NCBI GenBank assembly: GCA_000827325.1 | Contig: KN832875.1 | Coordinates: forward strand, 2,129,816-2,193,815 | Origin: Oidiodendron maius Zn | Lineage: Eukaryota; Ascomycota; Leotiomycetes; Myxotrichaceae | Length of the DNA: 64,000 nt | Reading direction: 5' to 3' | In this document: one piece after another, positions 1 through 12,244 of the stretch | Layout of the letters: the number at the start of each line of letters is the position of its first letter | Numbering within the stretch: position 1 is the stretch's first letter | Position numbers and translations under genes: made by a program | Notes under the pieces: generated by a model | The model's database searches: none | The model's input: only the letters and a program-made list of their open reading frames with translations | What the model was told of the DNA's origin: nothing

Positions 1-2
1 CT

Positions 3-1640
3 GGTGCTTTCTCGGCTTACCGTTACCGTGCAATTACTGGACGACCTCTTGAGCAGTACTTCCACGGAGATCATACCCTCTCAAAGAAACTTGGAAGAAA
101 GGGCATTGACGGAATGAACATATTTAAGAAGAATATGTTCTTAGCAGAAGACAGAATTCTCTGCTTTGAGTTAGTGGCTAAGGCAGGATTCAAGTGGCAC
201 TTAGCATATGTTAAAGCTGCAAAGGCAGAGACAGATGTTCCCGAAAGAGCGCCGGAATTTATCGGTCAACGACGACGTTGGCTCAATGGCTCCTTCGCCG
301 CGGGTCTCTACGGTATGATGCACTTTGGACGAATTTATAAAAGCGGACATGGCATCATCCGTATACTCTTCCTGCATATTCAAGCCCTCTACACCTTCTG
401 CACCGTTGTAATGAGTTGGTTCTCACTTTGTCAGTCGATTCTACAGTCCTGTCAATTTCCTGTCAAATTAAATTGGACTGATGTACGATCTCTCTAGCTT
501 CTTATTGGCTAACCACCTCGGTCATTATGGACTTAGTGGGAACGCCCAGCGACTCAAATAAAAATAAAGGATGGCCATTCGGGAATACGGCTACCCCAAT
601 AATCAATACGCTTCTACAGTATGGTTATCTGGGTTTTCTGGGCCTTCAATTCATTTTGGCGTTAGGAAACAGGCCAAAGGGGTAAGTAACATGACACAAA
701 ATTTCGATAGATTGGATATCTGACTCGCTTTGTGGCAGAACGAAATATATCTATTACGCTTCATTTCTTTACTTCGCTGTGGTTCAACTATATGTCCTCA
801 TTCTCTCATTTTATCTAGTTGCTCATGCTTTTACAGGTGGCACCCTGGATTTTAACCTACATGATGGAGTAGGGGCATTCTTAAAGTCATTTTTTAGTTC
901 AGCTTCCGCGGGTATTGTGGTCGTTGCTCTGGTATCAACGTACGGTATATACTTTATCTCAAGTCTTCTGTATATGGATCCGTGGCACATGGTCACATCA
1001 CTGTGGGCTTACGCTGTTGGTCTAACTTCTTCCATCAATATCTTGATGGTTTATGCATTCTGCAACTGGCATGATGTCTCGTGGGGAACCAAAGGATCCG
1101 ATAAGGCTGATACGCTCCCATCAGCACAAACCAAGAAACAGGGTAATTATAGCGGTGCATTTATTGAAGAAGTTCACAAATCACAGGCCGACATCGACAG
1201 TCAGTTTGAAAAGACCGTTAAGCTGGCACTGACTCCATTTGTTGAAGAAAGTTCGAATGATGCCAAGAGTTTGGATGATTCTTACAAAGCTTTCCGGACC
1301 AAATTAATATTGTTTTGGACATTCTCCAACGCTATTCTCTCAATCTGTATTACAAGTGACAGTCTGAACAGAATTGCCTTCACGGTATGCAAATTTTCTT
1401 TTAAATATATTCTAGGCAGGGCCGGCACTCCAAATCTCTACCACGACGAACACTATGGGTACATAAATGAATTTCGAATGAACTAATATAATCATGCTGT
1501 AGAATTCTGCGACAACACGTACGACAAACTATTTCAGGGCCATTTTATGGGCAACCGCCGGTTTATCATTTTTTCGATTTCTCGGATCTCTCTTCTTCTT
1601 GATGAAGACTGTTACCTTGCGCTGCGTGTCTCGCAGATAA
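3..1640 (+). CDS. Chitin synthase, class III-like, C-terminal part (5' end outside window)
   Basis: Membrane glycosyltransferase that polymerises UDP-GlcNAc into chitin. Exons read as 3-429, 498-681, 739-1384 and 1503-1640 (464 residues); introns are 68, 57 and 118 bp with GT..AG ends, and the joins restore conserved sequence. The first exon holds the catalytic LAEDRIL and the QRRRWLNG product-binding motif. Later exons hold several membrane segments, including the YLV..AFTGG and [10 protein letters not shown] stretches, and a short basic tail ending VSRR before the stop. The string [20 protein letters not shown] is typical of class III rather than class I or II enzymes (family knowledge). 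Nothing is broken in the visible part. The start, N-terminal domain and promoter lie left of the window. The class call is less certain than the family call. Confidence 0.9.
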
Positions 1641-2984
1641 TTAATGACGAATGGTTTGGTCGTATCAGATGGCCTTGGATGGCATAATATCGGGAGTACG
1701 TGTAACTTTTGGAGATCTAATGTACTTCTATCATTCTTCATTACTTCTAGAGCTACTGTCAATCATGCTGCGATATTTGGTCCTGCCGACTGAGGTGTCT
1801 ATTGCTCTTTGCCCTTCTGATGCAAACCAGATCTAATGTATGATCAAATTATGTCGATTTAGCTGGTCAATATAATTGTATAGCATAATTCTATACCTTT
1901 CAGTAAACTCTATTTATTTCTTTATTCTTTCCGCATTAAGCGTGTGGGCCACGGTAACTAGACCTTGGACGATGGCTGATTCCGTCAACTTAGGGACGGA
2001 TGGCCAAATGTTAGTATTCTCCTATTCCTCCGTGAAATTAAATAGGGCATTCTGGCAGTACCGAATTATTTCCATTGACAATTTGGGCCGTAAGCCACTC
2101 CCTACTGCAATTAAAATAGAACATTTTCAGCACGAGTATGAACTACGTGATCATATATCGAGAAATAGAGGCGTGTCATTTTAATATTCCATTCAACATT
2201 TAGGACATATATACTGAACCTTATCTCGTGGGTTACATAACATTAGGGTACCCATCTACTTCTTGGCAGGATACGTTCCTACAACGATGGCTCGTTCTTG
2301 ACAATTGTTGCAGCCTGTTGGTATCGGTATAGTAGTACGCTTCCCGTCCAACAAGCCAACCTGGATGGTTCTAGGTCATGAATAACTTAGATTGAACGTC
2401 TACAGCTTGCTGGAAAAGAGATGATACTTTTCTCCGACATCTGCGCGCATCCCAATTAGCTATTTCAAGTTAGCTGCAAAACACTTCTACTGAAGACCCC
2501 GCACCCGGTCCAGATGGTAAAGACCGATAACTCCGACTTAAAGCTCAAATTAACGCCGATATGTCCAGACAAGTAAGGCTGCTTTGAAGACGAAATTGTA
2601 CGTACAGAAGCTATATTTCACGCTCTTTCGACAAAATCAAAAGCAAAAGTAATCACAAGTAGCCAAATGGGCTAGCAGAGAAGTTGTGACGAATACTTAA
2701 ACCGTTTAGTCGAAGCGTTGGCATTGAAAGGATATATGAAACTATGATAAAATTTCAGGGCAGGAAAAATCGCTTTGCTTTATGGTAAGATTGCGTTCGG
2801 AATTTTATCCTGGGGCCTTGGTTTATTATTGACACGAATACGTATTGGACCAGGCGCTAGTGAAATTCTACATCTGCTCCTTGCATATAAATATCTGTTC
2901 ATTTACACGCTGATCGCCCATCGAGACGACTATTCAGTACCCCGAGCAGCGTCTCTCAATCTGGCCATCCCCTGAAAGGCGACT
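1641..2984. other. Intergenic stretch, no gene recognised
   Basis: Several short open frames occur (for example 1876-2184 and 2775-2975) but none shows a recognisable domain, splice-consistent extension or codon pattern. Composition is moderately AT-rich. A string around 2,495-2,515 reads APGPDG in one frame, reminiscent of a retroelement RT motif, but nothing around it supports that. Confidence 0.5.
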
Positions 2985-4063
2985 ATGGCCAAGGCACATG
3001 CCAACGATCAGCCTCAGGGCTTCTCCAACCGCATCGAAAAAGTCGCCATTATTGGAGTATGTCAAGGTTTTGGGCATCCTGTCTGTGAGTTAAGACTGCC
3101 ATTTCTAACTCTTCACAATAGGCTGGCGGGCAAGTGGGAAAGCATATAGCAGAGCAGCTGCTCAAGACTGGCAAGCATACCGTGACGGCCATCACGCGCC
3201 CCAGCAGCACCAGCATTATGCCTGACGGACTCCACGTTATCCGCGTCGACTACAGCAGCGATGAATTGATAGCGGCGCTCAGGGGGCAGCAAGTCTTAAT
3301 CATCACCATGGCGGTGAATGCTCCGCGCGACACCATTAGCAAGCTCGTGCGTGCAGCAGCCAAGGCTAGTGTGCCGTATGTCCTACCCAACTGGTTCGGC
3401 CATGATGCCGCCAACAATAGGCTGTGCGAGGATAGCTTGCTCAGCCATTACCGTGACAGCATCTGCGCCGAGATCAAGAATCTCGGCGTCAGCTCGTACC
3501 TCTTACTAGCGTGTGGCTTCTGGTATGAGTTTAGCCTTGGCGGTGGAGCAGACCGCTACGGCTTTGATTTCAAGAAGCGCTCATTCACCTTATTTGATGA
3601 CGGTAACGTGGCCATCAACACCAGCACTTGGCCACTGTGCGGACAAGCCATCGCCAATCTACTCAGTCTGAAGGAACTCCCGGACGACGATATGGATGAA
3701 TTGCCCACCCTATCACAATTTAGAAATAGCTCCATCTATATATCGAGCTTCCGACTTAGCCAGCGCGACATGTTTGAGAGTGTCAAGCGCGTTACCGGCA
3801 CCACTGATGCCGATTGGATTATCTCTCACGAGTCTGCCGAACAGCGCTGGAAGGACGGGCAGGCCGCCTTGCAGCAGGGCAACACGAAAGCATTTACGAA
3901 GATGCTGTACAGCCGCATGTTCTTCCCCACTAGTGACGGCGACTACCAGTCCAGCCGGGGCCTCCACAACGACCTTCTCGACTTGGCAGTCGAAGATTTG
4001 GATGAGTTCACGGCAATCGGCATCCGTATGGGAGAGAATGACGAGATACCACTATCACACTGA
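2985..4063 (+). CDS. NmrA-like / isoflavone-reductase-type NAD(P)-binding protein
   Basis: Two exons, 2985-3056 and 3122-4063, with a 65-bp intron (GTATGT..ATAG) that falls inside the nucleotide-binding loop; the join gives VAIIGAGGQVGKHIAEQLL, a GxxGxxG Rossmann motif at about residues 20-30 of 337. Start chosen as the only ATG in frame ahead of the motif. The middle holds the family pattern VLITMA..APRDTISKLVRAAAKASVPYVLPNWFG and a FWYEFSLGG stretch. Members are atypical short-chain dehydrogenases; some are redox sensors or reductases in secondary metabolism, others are uncharacterised. No catalytic YxxxK is obvious, so a regulatory or reductase role cannot be decided. The GC-rich codon use differs from the AT-rich flanks. 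Likely cytosolic: no signal peptide or membrane segment seen. Confidence 0.85.
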
Positions 4064-4697
4064 TAGAGGAGTGGTATTGGTTTCAGGAAATATTGCGATA
4101 CGGTTCAACTGAGTCTTTCAGGGAAGGGTGGCATGAGATCGAGGCATCTTAAAGATGTTGCTTTTGTCTAGGACCCCAACAGGCCATGTCCTATTGTTAT
4201 CTTCCATAGGCTGTAAGCCTATTGATGTATCCGTCTCTAAAGTTTCTTGCTTTTCTGCGAGATTTTTTATTTTGTGCATGATGCCTGTTTAAAACTTTAT
4301 AAAAGTTGTTTTTATACCTCAATTACCAACCAACTCCCTACAGTGGGTATACTTAGAAAAGTAAGGTTTTAGATAGGTAACTAATAGGCTTTAAACATTG
4401 GTTTTATAATTATGCTCTACTTAAATCTAATTAATACAAAAGCACATTAATTATGAAGATAGCTTATACCCCTTATTTATTAGACCATTATCTTACTATT
4501 TACTTAAGTATTGGTGTAAATACTCTTTAGGCTTTACTGTATAATTTTAACTTAACATAAAGAGGCTATTAGTTAAGTAAAATATTACCAGTAGGATAAG
4601 TATAAAAGAGTTTATATTCCTATAGGAAAATATTTCGTATATCAATCTTTAATTATAGAGTAATGTTATTCTGTAGCTACAATCTTACCTATTAAAA
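4064..4697. other. Intergenic; AT-rich from about 4,250
   Basis: The first part after the NmrA-like gene is ordinary 3' flank. From roughly 4,250 to 4,690 the sequence is strongly AT-rich and rich in TA steps, like an old RIP-mutated repeat relic, but no element can be named. Confidence 0.45.
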
Positions 4698-5715
4698 TTA
4701 TTCAGGAACTACATACAGTGGCTCAAAATCATTCCCATTGTGCTTATAAGTCTCAATATCATCCCATTCTACTCCCTCAAAACATCTCAAGTTCACCGCC
4801 TTCATATTCTCAACCGTATCATCAACGCCCACAGCGACTCCGCAAAAAGGACAGAATTTATGTTCGAATTGCTTCATTGCGAAAGAGTAGCTGCTGATAT
4901 CGCTGCCAGGAGTGAGGTAGATAGAGATCTGGGTAGGAGGACGATAAGTAAGGATTCTGCCCATCTATTTCAAAGGCTTCTGATTAGCAAGACTGTGAAC
5001 CGCGGAAATGTAAATGCTACAATCAGATCAGTTCATGTCAACATACACGAGCACAGATGCTACAGTCGCATTCTCCAATCACTTCAACTTCCTTATTAAG
5101 TGGACCTCTAGTTTTCAAAGCCAGGGTCACAGCACCGCAGTGGCAAGATCCGGTGTACAATTTGCCGCCTTTTATCTCGGCTGGAGGTTCTGGTCCCGTG
5201 AAAGTGGGTGACTTGTAGAAGGGTTCATGGGCGGCACCGTCGTATTTATTTACTCTTAGTGACCAGAGATCAACGTCTTGGAGCGCTCTTGCCTGTCAAA
5301 TATCAGTTTAGTCTAGGGAGTTGAAATATGTGGCAGAGATTTACGTTAACCGCGAGGCCTATACCTGGAGCCATGCCATGTTTCTGTCCTATTATTCCCG
5401 TACCACATGTAGGACAGAACTATAAGTAATTCTCTCATTAGCTCTTTGCAGCCCTCCATTATGATATGGAATATGTACCTCATGAAGCATAGAATGCTTT
5501 CCAAATTCATATTTTTTCAAGCTTCCATCTCCTTTCTCGATAGTGAAGCATCCATCGCCAGGAAAGACCCACTTATATCCTTTCTTGAAACAGATGCTGC
5601 AGTTGCATTCTGTGACCGAAGTGAGTTCTGGGATATTGATACTGAATTTGAAGGTACCACAGTGGCAGTTGCCTTTGTATGTCCTGAGCTCTACAGTCGT
5701 GTTTGGTTCTGCCAT
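4698..5715 (-). CDS. GFA/CENP-V family protein with two tandem zinc-binding domains
   Basis: Four exons on the minus strand: 5715-5479, 5419-5345, 5292-5047 and 4964-4698, giving 274 residues. Introns are 59, 52 and 82 bp; each join keeps frame and restores conserved sequence. Domain 1 (about residues 14-120) has CHCG, then CNCSIC, then FCPTCGTG and a GLAVN segment. Domain 2 (about 150-265) repeats the order: CHCG, CDCSIC, FCPFCGVAVG. These are the zinc ligands of the glutathione-dependent formaldehyde-activating enzyme / CENP-V fold. The family contains few proven enzymes, so activity on S-hydroxymethyl-glutathione is not implied. The tandem arrangement suggests internal duplication. No signal peptide is visible. 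Start is the first ATG ahead of domain 1. Confidence 0.85.
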
Positions 5716-6826
5716 TGGGGAAAAAAGTATGACCTACGCAGCTGAAAATGGAATCAAATTCTTCAGAATAATTCGAGGAATGGTTTGTCTCTTCACCCAC
5801 TTTGAACATAAACAATGCGCGTTGGTTTTTGTTGATATGTTGTTGTTTGTGGCTTTTAGGCAACCATTGCCCTTGTCCCGCCCTTAGCGGGTCATCAAGC
5901 ATTCTGATTTGACACATGATATTTATCATCAGGCGGGGAAGATACCGAAACCCCATCAACATTATAACGTGACATAGTTTATCTTATTTGCTTTCACCTA
6001 AGCTAGATTCTTATCAGATATCTCGACTCATCCGCATGGGTTATGAACCAAAGGAATAAGGTCTGAACCTCGTTCTCTTTCTTTAATATACTGCAGTATG
6101 TTGCTTTGTGCTCTCAATGAGCGTCTGACGCCTTTCCCTGGAGTGCTTGTGTGCCCCCTCTGCAATAGTAGTTGATCACGGCAGAGGACTATTTCGCGAC
6201 TTGGTACCTCCTCACACAATTAGAGGCATTGGTTAAGACATGCGTCCCCGATCTTGGTAATGGTGAGTGGCTGGCGCCAGAGCTATAAGGCCAAGCATTT
6301 TGAGAGCAGAACAACTCGAGTTCTCTGAGACTTAATGCTAGAAGGAGCAATAGGGAAGAGGAAATCTGAGAAAATAGATATATAAGTGGTCCCTATATAT
6401 AAGTTAGGATTTCTATGACGGTAGAAGAAATCGGTCTCGAGTACGAATGACGCAAATCATCTAAACTAATCATCATATAAGCGTACATCTCACGTTAGAC
6501 ATCATAGAAACATTGCTATAGATAGTTTGATAGTTGAATATAGTTATTCCATTATTCAACAGCTCTAAGAAGGAAGGGGCGCATGAACTGTGTGTTGAAT
6601 TGGCTGACCAGCTAACCTGGACGGCAGTAATTTTATTCCTCGCCCTAGTCCGTAGTCTTGTATCAAGCGCGATAATCCCCATATATCCAATTTGCCATCC
6701 ATCTTGCTGCTTTCAGCTAGCTAAACCATTGAAGGCAATATTTGATGGTAAGCAGCCCGTGAGTTAAGCGCTGATAATTATCGGATTGTTGAAGAGAAGG
6801 AGAGCGTTTTAGGAAAGGGTTTATAA
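5716..6826. other. Intergenic, nothing recognised
   Basis: Upstream of the GFA-type gene and downstream of the phosphatase gene. Short open frames on both strands show no domain. No RNA gene or repeat seen. Confidence 0.5.
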
Positions 6827-9595
6827 TCACGCCTTCCTGGTTTCCGTTGTAGTGGAAGTAATAGTAGCAGTCTTGAACTTTGTAGTAGTAGAAGTTGATA
6901 CAATTGTTGAGCGGATAATATCAGTTATAGTAGAAGTTGACAGGATTGTTGAACGGATAATGTCAGTGACTGTGTCTATAATTACGGTTGTCGTGCGGGA
7001 AATTGACGTTTCGGTCAATGTCTGTGTAACCGTTGCAGTGATGTGCTTTCTTATCGTTTTTGCAGTGAGCGTAACAGTTGAAGCTGGTGGGGTGAACGTC
7101 ACCGTTGCTGGGGAGTTCGTCTCAGTTACGGTAGTGCTTTCAGTACTGAAGAGAACATTAGATTAGAATTCGCGAAGAAACAATTTTCAGCCTTGAGGAT
7201 GTGGAATAACGTACATAGCAACTGAATCAGTTTCGGTGATGGTAGTAGAATCGGTCACTGTAGATGTCAAGGTAATTGTGGCTGAATCTGTCTCCGTGGA
7301 AGTGACTGTTATGAATGTCGTCGTAGCCACAACCGGAGATCCCGTGGCTACAACGGTTCCACAGCTGCCCGTAGCCACGGATGAGCTGGTTGACGAAGAT
7401 GTTACCGAAGCAGCAGAAGTTGTAGTGTTTGATGTTGTAGAACTACTGGAAGTTGAGCTACTTACAGGCGTGCTAGTGGTTGATGCAGGAAGAGGAGGGC
7501 CATTAACTCCCCAGACAATGTTTATCGATACAGGCAAAGGGGTCGCATATATACTGGGTTTCGCGCCTGAACTAGCCGACGATGAGGCGTAGAACGCAGG
7601 CGACCCGTTGTAGGTCAGGTTGCCATCCAGTGTCTGGCCAAAAATAGTCGCGTCACTGGATTCGACTCCGCAACCAAAGGAACTATCGGTGCCAATTGCA
7701 CAGTAGTCGTCACTGTGCTGCAGAGTAAAGGCGGTGCCGTTGCTGTATAATGGTACGGCAGTGTACGTGGCAGTGTTTTGACCAGGCGTGTTGTACCATG
7801 TGTCTGCGCTGCCAACATCGCCCTCATTTAGGCCACCGGTATAGACATATAAATGGCCTTGGCCGTTGAAGTTGGTGTAGGTAGGATAGACGACGGTAGT
7901 GGTCGGCGTGGTAGGGTTTGTGGTTGTGGAGGGGGTTGTGCTCGTCGAAGAGGTGCTTGACGTGGTCGAAGAGGACGAATTCGTCGAGTACACATGGGCC
8001 TTGTGGAGGGTTGCAGAGTCAAAGACCGTGTTGTTCGCAGACCACAATGAAGAAACGGTCATATGAGTAGCGTTCGTGAAGGAGATGGTCGTCCATGAGT
8101 AGTCCGAGTCCTGACGATAGACGCTGTAAGGTTGGATCGCCGTGAAAGAATCCAGGCCGTCATAGTGGCCTGCCGCTCCGTTGGTAATGTACAGAGTGGA
8201 GCTGGGATTGCTGAGACCATTCGGATCGATGACATTATTGTAAATGGGGGCAGTTCTCTCATAGAGATGCGCATGCCCATTGATGTACAGATCAACGTCG
8301 TATTCATGGAGGAGGCCTTCAAACGCAGTCCGGCAATTGGGGCAGACCGAGCTCGAGGCGGAAAGATACCAACCCCGGTGGCCGAAGACGACAATCCACG
8401 GCGTCACGGTCCGGTTGACGGATGCCAGATCGTGGGCGAGCCAGTCGATCTGCTGGTTGTCGCTGCCGAATGGCCCAGCGTACTCGGGGCTGCCTTCGTC
8501 CGGGCCGATGAGGCCATTTCCAAGGTCAGTCTCCGTATCAATATGCACGAAATGAACCATCCCATAGTCGTACGAGTACCAGAAGTTGCCTAGCCCACCG
8601 GAAGGGCCGCTCGGCATGCGCCAGTGGTTGATGTAGCCGGTAAAGTTGGTCTGGCCGGGCAGGCAGATCGACTCGGTGTATACCACGCCGCTCGTCTTGT
8701 TCGTGGTGCCGCCGTTGTCGCAATTCGCTTCGTGATTCCCGGCATTTACCATGTACGCCTTGGCCGAGGTAATGTTGATCAATTCGTCATAGAAGGCATT
8801 CAGGATGCTCTCGTAGACTTGTGCTCCCTGGGCCGTTGTCGTGGTCGGGAGATAGCCTTGGATCTCCTCCTTCAGCCAGTAGTCAGCATACGCCATATCT
8901 CCGGCATGGACCATAAACTCATAGCCATCAATCATCTGCTCTAGAGCGGAAATGGTGGTTTGCTCATTCACACGGAGAGGATTTGATGCCCCATTTCCGG
9001 TCACATCGCTCAACCCGAGAGCACCAAAAGTACCCTGAGAAGCGGTTAGGCATGTACCTTTCATTCAACAGAGGAAGTTCATAGGAAATACCATGTCGAC
9101 AACAACTCCCACTGTGTAAGGGGTAGAATCGCCAGCCGCGCGCGCGGTGGTGAAGGCATAGGGCGTGCTGGCATTGCTGTATTGGGGAAGGTAATAATAC
9201 GTCGTGTATGGCAGCAGACCAGTCAGATTCACGTGGTTATTGTACGTCAAAGAGGTAGGGTAGGTGATGGAGACGGAGGATGAAGCGGTTTGGATGAGGG
9301 CGTCAGGGCTGAGGCCGTAGACGACGGTGGGGTTGGTCAGTGGCGCGAAGGTATTCCAAGAGACTGTGAGTCGACGCGTTATTAGTATTTACATCTATTT
9401 TCCTGGTTTATCGTGCCACAAGCAAGTGTCGTGTGCCTGCTTACCCATCATGGCCGTCGGCCCCTGGTATGCTAGGCGGATCTGCACCGGATCGGTCGCG
9501 GAATTGACGGTTTCGTAGCCATCATTGTACTGTGCCACAACACGGGCAAGAATGATCGTAACCACCACAGCAAGTAGCTGGGCAGAGGAAGGCAT
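6827..9595 (-). CDS. Secreted purple acid phosphatase with Ser/Thr-rich C-terminal tail
   Basis: Exons 9595-9445, 9363-9092, 9034-7215 and, by a proposed last splice, 7145-6827: 853 residues. Introns are 81, 57 and 69 bp. Residues 1-21 form a hydrophobic signal peptide. A fibronectin-like N-terminal region is followed by the metallophosphoesterase core with all five blocks: VVDMG (about 138-142, split by intron 2), GDMAY (186), GNHE (240), VVFGHR (356) and GHAHLYER (394). The product should hydrolyse phosphomonoesters outside the cell with a two-metal centre. A Ser/Thr linker (about 490-510) leads to a Cys-containing domain resembling the C-terminal domain of fungal RNase T2-like proteins (tentative), then a tail of TVTxT-type repeats. 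If the last intron is retained, translation stops at 7187 after about 756 residues. The tail is likely O-glycosylated. Confidence 0.85.
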
Positions 9596-10241
9596 GGCCG
9601 CGGGAGTCGTTCGAATCTAGTTGCGTACTGTACCGTCAAGGCGATCTCTCTCGCACGAAGGACACGGGGCAACGCGCATCTTTATGAATCTATGCAGATA
9701 TTCAGGCCGCCTGGAAATATCCCACCCCACGCACCGCCAGACGCGGGGAGCCCTTTCGGAGGGAGAACGAAAGGATGGGAGAGCTCCATCAATGGAAGTC
9801 GAAATTGACGAAACGTGCAAGCCCAGGCCGACCGGATCTCGCCCAGATGGTATGAGGGCTACGTGCACCCTGGCCCCCGAATCAGGGGTTTTGTGCGCGC
9901 TGATGCTACCTGCCCTGCATAGAAGGTCAAGAAGAAGGAAGAAGCTTTGCTGCCGCTATCTGCTATTGGCATAGTGCTACTGTAGAATCGACGGGAACCC
10001 TGCGACAGATACGATTGCTCCATCCATGTTTTGTGGTGCCAAGCCTTTGTGCACGTGGCCCATCATCTTGCGCAGTCTTCGCGGGTAAAGGCAAACTTGG
10101 GGGTGGCTTCCTCAAGAGGGGCGAAAGGCGATTGTGGGAATGGGAATGCGGCTACAATAAGTTCTTAGTATTTCGAGACCTCGAAACCCGAATCCGCGAG
10201 CCACTTCTTTTGCACAACTCTGCAGTCGGTCTGCTAGGAGG
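9596..10241. other. Upstream region of the phosphatase gene
   Basis: GC-richer than the surrounding intergenic DNA. An open frame at 9621-9974 on the plus strand has no domain and overlaps the expected promoter, so it is not called. No further feature seen. Confidence 0.4.
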
Positions 10242-10384
10242 CCTTCCGACAACAAAGGCCTTCCGACAACAAAGGCCTTCCGACAACAAAGGCCTTCCGA
10301 CAACAAAGGCCTTCCGACAACAAAGGCCTTCCGACAACAAAAGCCTTCCGACAACAAAGGCCTTCCAACAACAAAGGCCTTCCT
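10242..10384 (+). repeat. 17-bp tandem repeat, eight units plus a partial
   Basis: Unit ccttccgacaacaaagg repeats head to tail from 10242; units start at 10242, 10259, 10276, 10293, 10310, 10327, 10344 and 10361, then a 7-base partial unit. Units 1 to 5 are identical, unit 6 has one g-to-a change (aaaag), and unit 8 has cca for ccg. Since 17 is not a multiple of 3, an overlapping open frame (10015-10389) is a by-product. Each junction holds an AGGCCT palindrome. Confidence 0.95.
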
Positions 10385-11057
10385 CTTAATATGATGGCCA
10401 GCCTTTCAGTCTCCTATGTAATCGCCCTCCCGCCCCTATGGCAAACGGATGATTCGTATATCCGTAAACGTAGCAGTAGCGGCGCACCATATATATTGTG
10501 TGGTTATATGCAGCTTAGAACTCTAGTTAACTGAATAACAACGATTCCACACACATGCTGATGAATCGTTTGATCCTGTAACCTCTGACAGTAACAGATC
10601 ATTTTTTAAATATAGAGAGCTACTGAGCCGCAAACCCTAGAAGCCAGTAGTGTGTATTAATTTTTGAGCTTCTATTTATTCTTTGTTTCTCATATCGCGA
10701 GACTCCAGAGTCCAGTTATATGCAGAAAAGTCATTTAGGATTATACTACTTTAGAAACACCTTTCTTCTTATATTAGCAAATGAGGATGTTTTGTAGTGA
10801 ATCTCCATAACCAAATAACCCTATCTCATGTATGCAAAGCGGTCATCAATCGACTTTCTCCATAAAAAAATGTAGATATATGTAGTTATGAGGAGTTGAG
10901 TTACTAATTAACTTATAATAATTATTATAATAATAGTCTCGACATAGAACATACTCTCACGATGCTACTAATACCTCCAACCTCGATTGTCCTGTCTACT
11001 CAGTAATATTTTTTAGAAGTTATTATTATTATTATTTAGTCATGGAAATTCCTTACT
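10385..11057. other. AT-rich intergenic stretch
   Basis: No gene recognised. A short (att)n run lies at about 11,020-11,038, just downstream of the stop of the F-box-type gene. Confidence 0.5.
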
Positions 11058-12244
11058 CTACTCGACAAGCCTTTTGACCGATTCCACAATTCGAAGAATC
11101 CTTTGCCGATTAAGAAAACTAGGCGAGGTGTCTAGAAGCTCTTCTGCTTTCAGACAGAGAAATGGCCAATCAATATCTGCAATCGCATTTAGTTCTTCCA
11201 GATCTATATCAAGATCGGAAAGAACGTCTTGGGGGATACGCCTCCGCCAGTATGAGTCCGGAACCTGCCATTCTAACATCTCTAGTGCTAATAGAGTGTC
11301 TGTACCGTGTATATAATCCAGGATGTTATAGACGATCTCAAGAGGCAGATGACTGCTAATTGCCACAGAATTGTTATAGAATCTCCAGCTTCTTAAAGTG
11401 CGTAGCCTTTTCTTTCTAGCAAATTCCTTAATACGGGGGGTAAAGTGCTCGAACATCTCTCTATTGGTCGGATTTGTTAGTGTAGCCACCGGGTCTGAAT
11501 CACAGACGCTATAGCCTTGATAACCATCCTCATAGAAACTTTGCAACACAGCATCCCAGACTTTGCGGTTATTTTTGATTTTAATACTATTACCAAGGCC
11601 GAAGAAGTATGCCCCCGTCCATCGCTTATGTAGAACATGCACAAGTCGCTCTAGGTCGTGGCTCCCTCTGCAAGGACCAATATGGCGTTCGAGTATATCC
11701 CAACAACAAGAGTGGATTGGTATACCAATAGGATTCTCACCAAACTCTGGCTGATACGGGTTATAAGTCCAGAGATTGGGCACATCAAACCGAATTTTCT
11801 GGGTATATTTGGAACATTTCCGAGGCTTGTTTAACCAACAAAAGGGCGTCGAAATAGTCGAAGATTTCATTGGTACTAGTAAAGTACTGAGCAGGTTACC
11901 GTTGAGGGCACTTGAAATTTGAGGTCTTTTTGTGTGACCTATACCCGATATATGATATTTAAAGAGGCCGCAATTATTCTTCCTTTTCCTTTTCATCTTT
12001 AGGATAAGGACTTTTGGGTATTAGTAAACTTATATATTTAAGTTGGCCGTAAAAAGTATAAATATTTAAACTAACCCGCACGATAAAGAGACATCCAATA
12101 CTTTGGATCCTCGGGTGTTCCCCAGCGTCGGGCAGCTGGAATTGGAGGCCCGATGGAGTCGATGAAATAATTGTAATCCACAATGGGTGCGCTACAGACG
12201 CTGCACAAAGGCAATTGCAGGTGGAATTCGTCTCTATACACCAT
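11058..12244 (-). CDS. F-box-type fungal protein, function unknown
   Basis: Two exons, 12244-12076 and 12010-11058, with a 65-bp intron (GTTAGT..AAAAG); 373 residues. The first exon starts at the ATG before HLQLPLCSVCSAPIVDYNYF, a CxxC-bearing start common in a lineage-expanded fungal family, followed by a WG..P..YWMSLYRA stretch. Around residue 155 the IHSCCWDILE string is the family landmark (a His-Cys-Trp motif). At about residues 275-290 SHLPLEIVYNILDYI matches an F-box helix, and the rest is Leu-rich. F-box proteins usually bind Skp1 and recruit substrates for ubiquitination; many of these fungal ones are untested. No stop or frameshift seen. AT-rich flanks suggest it sits at the edge of a repeat-rich compartment. 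Confidence 0.75.

Noticed and set aside
1876-2184. 102-codon open frame between chitin synthase and the NmrA-like gene
   Set aside because: Hydrophobic start but no recognised family and no conserved splice extension.
2480-2530. Phrase resembling the APGPDG motif of LINE reverse transcriptases
   Set aside because: Only six residues, with no neighbouring RT blocks in any frame.
6852-7166. Plus-strand open frame rich in Val
   Set aside because: Antisense of the Thr-rich tail of the phosphatase; repeat composition keeps both strands open.
10242-10384. Regular repeats suggesting a CRISPR array
   Set aside because: Units are contiguous with no spacers, and the genome is fungal.
10015-10389. Open frame across the 17-bp repeat
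   Set aside because: Its repetitive half is a by-product of the minisatellite, and no domain or splice support exists.
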